Under the pieces are notes generated by a model. It saw nothing but the letters and a program-made list of their open reading frames with translations, did not search any database and was not told the origin of the DNA. Of a stretch of 35,282 bases of DNA, positions 1 through 7,463 are shown in pieces. The translations under genes and the position numbers were made by a program. The stretch lies in NCBI GenBank assembly GCA_903929815.1, contig CAIYWD010000201.1, forward strand, positions 1 to 35,282, read 5' to 3'. The stretch is from an uncultured beta proteobacterium (GTDB lineage Bacteria; Pseudomonadota; Gammaproteobacteria; Burkholderiales; Burkholderiaceae_C). Numbering within the stretch: position 1 is the stretch's first letter; the number at the start of each line of letters is the position of its first letter.

Positions 1-102
1 CACGCGCTAACCTCACTAAATGCGCTCACAGTTAACGGTGTGGCACGACAATGGCTGCAAAACCGTAGATTTGACCTTACTTGGGCAGCCAAAGCGGCTT
101 AG
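1..102 (+). CDS. C-terminal end of an unrecognised protein (truncated by window edge)
   Basis: Frame 1 is open from the first base to a TAG at 100-102 and gives 33 residues ending WAAKAA. The start lies outside the window, so neither length nor family can be judged, and I do not recognise the tail. It converges on the AIPR gene, whose stop lies 78 bp further on. I see no hairpin with a T-run in that short spacer. The reading could also be a chance open frame, because 33 codons is weak evidence. Confidence 0.3.
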   Translation, partial: HALTSLNALTVNGVARQWLQNRRFDLTWAAKAA

Positions 103-180
103 TCAATCGTACAGGTCGATGTTTTGTGTAAGGCAAACCGAACCATCATGGCATTGACATTCGCACGAAACCGAACGCTC

Positions 181-1950
181 TCAACGTACTTCCGGTATCC
201 CGTTCATGGGCGTGGTGTAGTGTGCTCCCAGTACCGCAACACGGCACTCCGGCTTTTTAGCCCATTCCGAAATCATGCGTCCGCTTGCCGTTCTGTGAAG
301 GACTTCGTTGACTTCCTTCGCCCAAATTGCGATTTGTTCGAGTAACTTATGAGAGACAGCCTGATTTGACCAAATAAGATTGAGATCCACCCGATCTCCA
401 ATCCTTTCGGCCAAAACTGCCACGGTGTAGGCAACCACATTGGCCTGAAACGCCTGAAACATGGGGCGCAGAATTTTTTGTGTATCCCTGAATAACTTCG
501 CTTTGGCGATCATGACCTTGTAGTCAGCCACATTTGGGAGGGCGATGTCGGACCCATCACTTGAGGTCAGGTCGGCCATAAACCGATCAAAATTTTTCTG
601 ATTGCCAAGACTCACGATGTCAGGTTTTTTTTGCCATGCATTGATGTACTTGGCCAGATCAGTCTTGGTGATTCTGCGTGCCGTGGGTATTGCTTCTTTC
701 AAAGCCTTGAGCTTGGCTGGTGTAGTTCCGTCGCGCGCCAACAGTGTGTTGTAACTGCCAGCCGCTCGTTCATAAAACCATTGTCCTACCCCATCCGGGC
801 AATATATGGTTCGTGACAGCCTTTCAATTTCAACATGAAACGGCTTGTTGGCAGAAAGATCGGATTGACGGATGGCATTTTGGCTATTGGCAAAACGCGA
901 TATGTCCGAAATCAGGGACTCCTCTTTCGCAGGTTCCTGCGCATGCATGACAATGATTTTTGCCGGTACACGAACGCGACTTAAATCTGTATCTGGATAT
1001 CTTCTTTTGGTAAAGTAAATCGAAGCAGTGGTTTGACCGCCATTGACAATCTGGAATCCTTTTATCCACGAAATTCCTGTCGAACCATCCAATGTTTTGC
1101 CAAAATGCAATTCGTCAGCCACAATGACAATGCCATTGTTGTAAGCCATGAAACGCCCTGGCTCATTGCGTAGCGTATTTTGAATACCTGCATTGACGCC
1201 TTTGCCTTTGGTGCTAAGAAATGATCGAACATTGGCCTCAAGTAACCTTGCACCAAACCTTTCGTATAAATATCGAAGTGCCACAGCAGGGAATGCAGCC
1301 AGAGCGTAGCCATAATCCTCATCACCGCCTGGGACGAAAATGCACGGCAAGGCACAACCCGATACTTCGTTGAAATCAACTATCAACTCGTCACGTGGCT
1401 TGCCCTCCGATAAATGGTGGTGTAGCCGTTCAATATCCATAACCTCAAGGCGCACAGATTTTTGGCCAATTTCGCGCGTTTTATAACTTTTTGATTTGGC
1501 AATCTTGTCAGTCAAAATAAAAACCCGAATTTGATCCAGGTCGTTGTAAATGGCTTGAAGTGTGTTGGCAAAGGATGCAATATCGCTTGACGGGTCAAGT
1601 GTTTGCACCATCTTCCCTTCTGCACATAAAGACAAAAAACGCAAGCATTGTTCCGCTGCCATTTTGGTTTCAGAGTCCGGTACCTGCGTGATTACATCGA
1701 CACCATCGTAAAGACTCACAAACAGGTCAAGCTGATCGTGGTCATCGGAAAGTGCATACCCACTCAAACGCAGGATGGCATTTCGGTATTGCCCACGGTG
1801 ATGGCAACCCACAGGTTCAAATGTCATTCCAATTTCGGTCATGTGCTGCATTACAACATCAGTGAAAGCAAATTCTGCAAAAAGAGATCCATCACTCATG
1901 TGTGACCTGACCTCGGCTTGTGTTTCAAGCAAAAAATCCAGTATTTTCAT
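181..1950 (-). CDS. AIPR family (abortive phage infection-type) protein, last gene of defence operon
   Basis: This 589-residue protein belongs by its motifs to the AIPR family (abortive infection/phage resistance). Seen: a block with NVRSFLS and GIQNTL near residues 240-260, the YNNG signature near 270-273 and QIVNGGQTT near 300-308, which together are typical of the family core. The first 200 residues include DQLDLFVS and RVFILTD strands that could form a nuclease-like fold, but I cannot assign catalytic residues. I place the start at the ATG two bases after the upstream stop. It has a GGGAG ribosome binding site ten bases before it. A TTG two codons upstream is possible but overlaps that stop. 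AIPR proteins recur beside Z1 helicases and MORC-like ATPases in predicted restriction-type systems. A role as effector or nuclease in phage defence is inference. Confidence 0.85.
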   Translation of the reverse strand: MKILDFLLETQAEVRSHMSDGSLFAEFAFTDVVMQHMTEIGMTFEPVGCHHRGQYRNAILRLSGYALSDDHDQLDLFVSLYDGVDVITQVPDSETKMAAEQCLRFLSLCAEGKMVQTLDPSSDIASFANTLQAIYNDLDQIRVFILTDKIAKSKSYKTREIGQKSVRLEVMDIERLHHHLSEGKPRDELIVDFNEVSGCALPCIFVPGGDEDYGYALAAFPAVALRYLYERFGARLLEANVRSFLSTKGKGVNAGIQNTLRNEPGRFMAYNNGIVIVADELHFGKTLDGSTGISWIKGFQIVNGGQTTASIYFTKRRYPDTDLSRVRVPAKIIVMHAQEPAKEESLISDISRFANSQNAIRQSDLSANKPFHVEIERLSRTIYCPDGVGQWFYERAAGSYNTLLARDGTTPAKLKALKEAIPTARRITKTDLAKYINAWQKKPDIVSLGNQKNFDRFMADLTSSDGSDIALPNVADYKVMIAKAKLFRDTQKILRPMFQAFQANVVAYTVAVLAERIGDRVDLNLIWSNQAVSHKLLEQIAIWAKEVNEVLHRTASGRMISEWAKKPECRVAVLGAHYTTPMNGIPEVR

Positions 1951-1952
1951 AC

Positions 1953-2957
1953 TCAAAGTACTCCCAATTGTTCCAGTGCAGTTCGTAAATCGACGTTGAA
2001 TTCTGGCACCCGATCTAGGTTGATTTCATAAGTGGCCTTGGTAATGCCTGCCGGCACGCGCCCCATTGTCAGCCTTGGAAAATTATCCTTGACCTCCATC
2101 ACATACATGCTTGTCACATTGAATCGGCGTGTATATTGATCACGATGTCCCTCGTAGTACCGTGCCCGAAGGAGTCTCTCGGCAAAATTTAGCCTCGACA
2201 CGGCATCGTCCAACATGGCTCTTTTCAGATCATCAACCATATCGGGTAGCGTTTTGCCGGTGGTGATTTGACGCAATCGCAGCCCTGCGATGTAGAGTGG
2301 CTGACGTATCGCATCATCAAGTTGCTCAAGTGATCCGATACGGGTAGGGAAACCGACAGGTGCCAGTGTGGTTTTGACCTCAATGGCACCAGTACCTATT
2401 TCAAAATCCTGAATACCATCCAGTGGCCCGACCCAGGCCTCGATGGCGGACGCTGCTGCCATGCCCGATTCCAGCATGAAGCCCAGTACCATCAACTCAC
2501 CGACCAGTCCAACTTCTGCCTCGTGGCTCAGAGCTTCAGATCCTTGTCGCATGAATTCCTGCCACGCGCGTACACGACCCAGGAAAATACGCAGCAACCG
2601 CGTAGCATCCGTATCCGATTCAGCATCGAGCAAATCGGTGATATCGCAAATCATGGCCATGAAAAGTTCAATGCCACCACTTTCCTTTCGAGTCAAAGCA
2701 ATCCAGGTGCGGCGCTCTTCCGACAAACTGACATGCTCAACAACAAAGCCCTGTCCTTCCGGAAATTTTTCAGCCACAGGTATCTGAACCGAGGTAAAGC
2801 CCACCAACAAGGATTCCTGGTTCCCAGGAAAGTGCCGACCCGCACTTAATGCGCAAGTACCAGCCCCAGTAACAGGAATGGTGCGCCATCCGGCACCGGT
2901 GTCTGAACCGGATAGCGATTCCCACGCAAGTGCAAATTCGTTACTCTGACGGGCCAT
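1953..2957 (-). CDS. PD-(D/E)XK nuclease-like protein (DUF4420-like)
   Basis: This 334-residue protein resembles the PD-(D/E)XK motif proteins often annotated DUF4420. Seen: Glu148 in the helix before GEL (153-155), then W-x-GPLDG (175-181), DFE (184-186) and an EVK triplet (193-195). That is the expected acidic-strand, acidic-x-Lys arrangement of a restriction-endonuclease fold. I chose the ATG inside the end of the Z1 gene, preceded by GGGAGCAGG, rather than a further-upstream alternative that would add 13 residues. This gives a 17-base overlap with Z1 and implies coupled translation. The AIPR start follows its stop after two bases. DNA cleavage is the expected activity by family. The substrate, and whether modified or unmodified DNA is the target, cannot be read from sequence. 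Confidence 0.82.
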   Translation of the reverse strand: MARQSNEFALAWESLSGSDTGAGWRTIPVTGAGTCALSAGRHFPGNQESLLVGFTSVQIPVAEKFPEGQGFVVEHVSLSEERRTWIALTRKESGGIELFMAMICDITDLLDAESDTDATRLLRIFLGRVRAWQEFMRQGSEALSHEAEVGLVGELMVLGFMLESGMAAASAIEAWVGPLDGIQDFEIGTGAIEVKTTLAPVGFPTRIGSLEQLDDAIRQPLYIAGLRLRQITTGKTLPDMVDDLKRAMLDDAVSRLNFAERLLRARYYEGHRDQYTRRFNVTSMYVMEVKDNFPRLTMGRVPAGITKATYEINLDRVPEFNVDLRTALEQLGVL

Positions 2958-5811
2958 ATTCCTGCTCCCAATAGAGGTGATCAACCTTGTACTCAACCTT
3001 CACGCCGGTCTCGCTGCACGGGAAACTCATGGCAAATGCGATGATGGGTTTTTCGTTGACAACAGTTGTTGCATTTTTGGTTTCACTGGGTGACAAGGGG
3101 TAAAGCAGAATAATTCCATGGTGCCTTGTCGGTGGGATGCCTTCCGTACCATAACCCCGAAGTTCCCGAATTTTCTGACCGCTGGGTCTCGTGGGGCGTG
3201 TGATACGGTTGCGTGCCAGATCCGGCTTCCATGCGGCCTGAGTGGCATCAAGAGCGCTTTTCCAGCCAGGGTAATCAAGGTCGATGGCTTCATCGCCAGG
3301 CTCAGTCAACACGCCGATGGTATAGCGATCGGCATTTCTATCGATTTTTCTAAACGGCAAGGTCGAAACGGTTATCCCGTTGGTAAAAGTGTAGGACGAA
3401 CTGGGGCGCCCCTCTGCCAACAAGGCCAGTGTCCAGCTTGTCAGTTCGTTTTTCTTGTTCATTTGAGAAACAAAATCGGCCAGAACGGTACTGTTGGCAC
3501 GATCGGCACCGGTTGGGGTTTTGTAGCTCCGCAAAAAATCAATGATGATTTCGGCGCCGACCTCTTTCCACAGGTACGAATGAGCCCAATGGTCGTCACC
3601 TTCATCGCGCCTGCGTCTTGGTGCTGTCTCCGAAGGATGACCAACCAGCTCCAACATTCGATTGGCTGCATCAAGATTGCGACCAAGTACATCGGGGGAT
3701 TGGTCAAACGATATGGTCTGAACAAAGCTGCCACTGTACGAAAGTCTGAGTGTTTGGGCGCTTCGCATTTTCAATGGTGATGTCACCACCAGAACGGGAT
3801 GGGACTCGACTTTCAACCCGTACTGCTCAGGTGTTGCACCACTCATGACCATGGTGTCAAATTCTTCACGTAACTCTTCGGATGCATCAGCAATATGACC
3901 AAACCATTCCACAAGTTCAGGGGTGGTGTAAAGCCGACAGAGATCAACATAGCCCGGGCGGTAACCAAACCACCGGCCCATTTGCATGAGTGTGTCGTAC
4001 ATTTTGGTGGTTCGCACAAAGTAACTCGTGCAAAGGCCCTCAAGCGTCAATCCCCGTGCAAGTTTGTCACCACCAATGGCGATCACCTTGAGCCCTTTTT
4101 CACCATGCTCGGCGTAATCCAGTGCATCCTTGGCTGTTCCGTTGATCATCCGGACTTGAATGTCAGATAAAACGTCCGGTAATGCTGCGCATATTTCCGC
4201 CCAAGTGGGGACTTTGTGCGTTCCACCAGCTTCGGGAACAAGACGGGCCAAATCGGCACATACAGGAACGAAATCATGGTGCCACAGGGTTTCGAGTTGG
4301 CACAGCAGCTCTTCGTGCCCAATGCTACGTGTGAGCCGTTGCTTCATGCGCTTGATGGTCGCTTCAACCTGACCATGCACGGCATGTTGAACCTTGACGA
4401 AACGGGTCACATGAATGAGCATCGAGGAATGTTCATTGCCTTGTCCACGACACACACGGGCTGCTGTTGCCAGGACGAATGACGCAACGGCTTCATAAAG
4501 CGAGGGTGGAAGGGTTTCCTGCCCCCTGTAAATTGGAACGTGCTCCTTGTTGTGCCTGGGTGGCATCCATCCACCTGAATCGGCCTGATTGACATGGTCA
4601 AAAACATCACGCATCAGCGGCAGGCCACCGCTTCTACCTTCCGTGGTGCGCAAACCAAAAACACGCGCAGGTCCGACATAGTTTGACGGCGCAGCAAGGT
4701 TAATGATGAATGACCTTGGAAAGAGGTCATGGCCTTCCTCGGTGGTTGCATTGCGCCGATGAATGAAGATGTTGGCAAACGGTGTGGCGGTATAACCAAC
4801 ATAGGCTTTCTTCTCAAACGCATGCAGTATTTTTCGGATCAATCCGTTGATGGCCCTGGGCTGATGGTCGTCGGCCGGTGTGCCGTCAGCATTGAACAGT
4901 TGCTCCCCCGTATCAACTGATGCGTTGTCGGCCTCATCGTCAATGACAAGCAAGGGAAGTCGGGTAACGATGCGGCATCTGGTGGCTGCATCTGTCGTAT
5001 CGGCAACGTGCCCCTGAATCCATTTAAGAAGCCGGGTCAGAACAGACTTGTTTTTCTTGACCACAAAAAGCCAGGGACGCTCTTCGGGCGAAATGGCAAA
5101 ATTTCTGGCGACACGCGTGTTGAAGTCACCGTTGTTGGCGCGCGTTGTGGCACAGTGCGGATGAATGTTGGGGTCACTGTCGATCTCGGCTACACCTACC
5201 AACTTGCCGGGGTCACGATTTGCCGAAGTTTCATAACCCAGAAAACTTTCTTCCAGCCGGATTTGTGTCTGGGATCGCAGGTTGTTGTGCAACCCGGCAA
5301 GCACGATGATGACCTTGTAGCCGGCATCGGCGGCTTTGCACACCAGCCCCGCGTAGTTGCCTGTTTTGCCCGACTGAACGTGTCCCACCACAAGGCCGCG
5401 CCGATCCCATGAACCCGTTCGCCTGGGGTCTTCCATCAACGCCAGAATCCTGTCTGTCGATTCGTCCAGTGCGGCCACGACATCGACCGCAATCTTGCGT
5501 TCAAGAAAACCCTGGTAGCGCTGCCAGTAGCGCCAGTCCTTCTTGCGTGAAGCGACCAGCCAAGGCTCATGACCTTGCGAATTTTCAAGCGATGAATCCT
5601 TGCCAATCCAGTAGCTGAAACGGCGAATGAGTTCGGCACAGGCAGCGCTTTGGTCGATGCCATCAGGGTAGGCATTGCCAAGCGTCAGGGCGGCAAGCCT
5701 GACCTTGTCGGCAACAAGTGCCGGTGTCACATCGGATTTGGCACTTTCTGCCTGCAGCAAGGTTTGTGCAATGGTCATCACGGCAGACAGGGATTTGTTG
5801 AGTTCAGTCAT
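2941..5811 (-). CDS. Z1-domain superfamily II helicase/ATPase
   Basis: This 956-residue protein is the motor of the predicted defence complex. Seen in order: Walker A GHVQSGKT (143-150), Walker B with DDEAD (291-295), the TATPFANI motif III region (341-348), GGDKLARGLTLEG (580-592) and an arginine-finger motif VI, MGRWFGYRPGY (611-621). The last two are hallmarks of the Z1 domain (endonuclease Z1-type SF2 helicases). The C-terminal 300 residues have no motif I recognise. A 143-bp spacer separates it from the upstream ATPase gene, the only real gap in the operon, while its 3' end overlaps the nuclease gene. Z1 proteins are known from neighbourhoods with MORC-like ATPases, PD-(D/E)XK and AIPR genes. 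Translocation along or remodelling of invading DNA is inferred from the family. Confidence 0.92.
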   Translation of the reverse strand: MTELNKSLSAVMTIAQTLLQAESAKSDVTPALVADKVRLAALTLGNAYPDGIDQSAACAELIRRFSYWIGKDSSLENSQGHEPWLVASRKKDWRYWQRYQGFLERKIAVDVVAALDESTDRILALMEDPRRTGSWDRRGLVVGHVQSGKTGNYAGLVCKAADAGYKVIIVLAGLHNNLRSQTQIRLEESFLGYETSANRDPGKLVGVAEIDSDPNIHPHCATTRANNGDFNTRVARNFAISPEERPWLFVVKKNKSVLTRLLKWIQGHVADTTDAATRCRIVTRLPLLVIDDEADNASVDTGEQLFNADGTPADDHQPRAINGLIRKILHAFEKKAYVGYTATPFANIFIHRRNATTEEGHDLFPRSFIINLAAPSNYVGPARVFGLRTTEGRSGGLPLMRDVFDHVNQADSGGWMPPRHNKEHVPIYRGQETLPPSLYEAVASFVLATAARVCRGQGNEHSSMLIHVTRFVKVQHAVHGQVEATIKRMKQRLTRSIGHEELLCQLETLWHHDFVPVCADLARLVPEAGGTHKVPTWAEICAALPDVLSDIQVRMINGTAKDALDYAEHGEKGLKVIAIGGDKLARGLTLEGLCTSYFVRTTKMYDTLMQMGRWFGYRPGYVDLCRLYTTPELVEWFGHIADASEELREEFDTMVMSGATPEQYGLKVESHPVLVVTSPLKMRSAQTLRLSYSGSFVQTISFDQSPDVLGRNLDAANRMLELVGHPSETAPRRRRDEGDDHWAHSYLWKEVGAEIIIDFLRSYKTPTGADRANSTVLADFVSQMNKKNELTSWTLALLAEGRPSSSYTFTNGITVSTLPFRKIDRNADRYTIGVLTEPGDEAIDLDYPGWKSALDATQAAWKPDLARNRITRPTRPSGQKIRELRGYGTEGIPPTRHHGIILLYPLSPSETKNATTVVNEKPIIAFAMSFPCSETGVKVEYKVDHLYWEQEYGPSE

Positions 5812-5954
5812 ATCAGCGGTTGGCCGGTTGGCAGTAGGATTTTTACCGTAAAAAAATCAAAAACAATAGCGCACTATGCAGACTGGACAAGCGATAGCGC
5901 TGTTTTCGATGCCATTGATCATGTACAAAATTGCCCCTTTCAACGTGGATGTGC

Positions 5955-7463
5955 CTACGTCGCATTCGATGGTGAACCTGTCATTGGCAGGGCAGCTACG
6001 AGCGCTGGGTAATTTTGAAAGGGTTCTGTTGACAGCAAGGTGCGCCGTGCATTGTCCCAACTCATGCCCTTGCGCCCGGTCATGTCTTCAAACAAGGTCA
6101 TCAGCACACCCACAATGGCTTCGGGTGGTTCACCGGCAAAACCGGTTTGTGGTGTATCTTTGTTCTCGGCGGTATCCAGCCAGATACGCTGCACTGGAAC
6201 GGTCTCTTCAATCACACGCAGCATGGCACGAACGGCAGGCAGCATTTCCCCAGCCCCATCCAGCACGGCGGATACGGCAGGATGCTGGTTGTCGATACGG
6301 TAGCGTGTGCCTGATGGTGCGTGTTCAACACGCCAGGCTTGCTCAAGGGGTGCGCTGCCGGGCGTGTACGCGCCACGGTAAGCAAAAACGCGCCGCGCCC
6401 TGTTGCGGGTTTCCTCTGCAAATTGGGTCAACCAGGAACGCAGTGCGACGGGTGGGCGTGCAGTGGATTTGCGGATGTCGATTTTCCACGCTGCATCTGC
6501 GGTGTTGGGGATGTCAAGCCGAATTCTGGCCAGGCGCAATGTTTCGTCACGGTTCCACGCACGTCCCTGCCCCAGACCGAGCCATCCACCTGCCACCAGC
6601 AGTCGCATGTTGCGATACACATAAAAGCCTTGTTGCGCAGTCCATCCTTCGGGGCCTGCGCCAGAATCAAATGCTTCGGGTGTGAGTTTGTCCTTGTGGG
6701 GCAGCACATGGCATTCAATTTCAACAGTGCCTGCATCGGTACGTTTTCTTTCAATCGGCGAGTGCCACGGCTTGGCTGCATGTTTGCACATGAAGGGATC
6801 CCAGGGCGTGATGGAGCGGCCATTCAGGTGGATTCGCAACCGTGGACAAGACCCGTCCTGCAGGCGGTGAAAAACCATGGCAAGATGGGCATGAACCCTG
6901 TCAATCAGATCGTTGTAGTCATCCACACCGTAGCCACCAGAGACAATTCTGTCCAGGTTTTCCCACAGAACCAAAGTCCCTGACACTTGTTCTCTCAGGG
7001 CAGACAGAAAATTTTCCGAACCCGCAGCAGGCCCCTCAAACAACAACCAGCCGGCATCAGGGCTACAGGCCAGTGCATCCAGATCCCATCGCAGGCAGGC
7101 AGGTTTCTCACCTTTTTTAACACTTGCGACCGTCAGCCTTCGACACTGTGACAACGAGGCTGTTTTCAGCCCCATGCCAAAGCGGCCAAGATCACCGGCG
7201 GTTCGGGTGTCCAGTGGACTTTTATCGCCGAGCCTCATGGCAGATTCCAGCTCGGCATCGGTCATGCCAATGCCATTGTCAAGCATTGTCACGCGGCTGG
7301 CTGTGCCGTGCCATGAAAAATCCAGTCGCACTTCGGTGGCATTTGCCGAAATGCTGTTGTCAATGATGTCTGCCACAGCGGCAGCGGTGGTGTACCCTAG
7401 GCCACGGAGCGATTCGAGCATGGCACCTGCGCGTGGGGGTGCATATCGTGTGTTGGGGATCAT
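5955..7463 (-). CDS. MORC/MutL-like GHKL ATPase (paraMORC)
   Basis: This 502-residue protein has a complete GHKL ATP-binding fold. Seen: the N-box region [13 protein letters not shown] with DNS at 35-37, the G1 box DNGIGM (62-67) and the G2 box [11 protein letters not shown] (93-103). [12 protein letters not shown] strand (162-172) follows, and an S5-like second domain with [16 protein letters not shown] (279-294) and WKIDIRKS (326-333), whose lysine is the likely gamma-phosphate sensor. The GHKL plus S5 pairing is shared by MutL, gyrase B and MORC proteins, which close as ATP-driven clamps on DNA. The canonical N-box acidic residue appears as Asp in DIIDNS. Its ATG overlaps the stop of the sigma-factor gene as ATGA. 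No endonuclease domain is evident, so I expect it to act with Z1 and the PD-(D/E)XK protein as ATP-dependent clamp or loader. Confidence 0.88.
   Translation of the reverse strand: MIPNTRYAPPRAGAMLESLRGLGYTTAAAVADIIDNSISANATEVRLDFSWHGTASRVTMLDNGIGMTDAELESAMRLGDKSPLDTRTAGDLGRFGMGLKTASLSQCRRLTVASVKKGEKPACLRWDLDALACSPDAGWLLFEGPAAGSENFLSALREQVSGTLVLWENLDRIVSGGYGVDDYNDLIDRVHAHLAMVFHRLQDGSCPRLRIHLNGRSITPWDPFMCKHAAKPWHSPIERKRTDAGTVEIECHVLPHKDKLTPEAFDSGAGPEGWTAQQGFYVYRNMRLLVAGGWLGLGQGRAWNRDETLRLARIRLDIPNTADAAWKIDIRKSTARPPVALRSWLTQFAEETRNRARRVFAYRGAYTPGSAPLEQAWRVEHAPSGTRYRIDNQHPAVSAVLDGAGEMLPAVRAMLRVIEETVPVQRIWLDTAENKDTPQTGFAGEPPEAIVGVLMTLFEDMTGRKGMSWDNARRTLLSTEPFQNYPALVAALPMTGSPSNAT

Noticed and set aside
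3118-3780. Plus-strand 220-residue open frame opposite Z1
   Set aside because: It is the complement of the well-supported Z1 gene, with no motif and no ribosome binding site context.
5857-5925. Possible 21-residue CPVC-containing peptide in the spacer before Z1
   Set aside because: The start has no Shine-Dalgarno and the frame is the end of a longer shadow frame; nothing supports translation.
5876-6685. Plus-strand 269-residue open frame opposite the GHKL ATPase
   Set aside because: It is antisense to a gene with clear catalytic motifs, is rich in Arg, Cys and His as shadow frames are, and has no recognisable domain.
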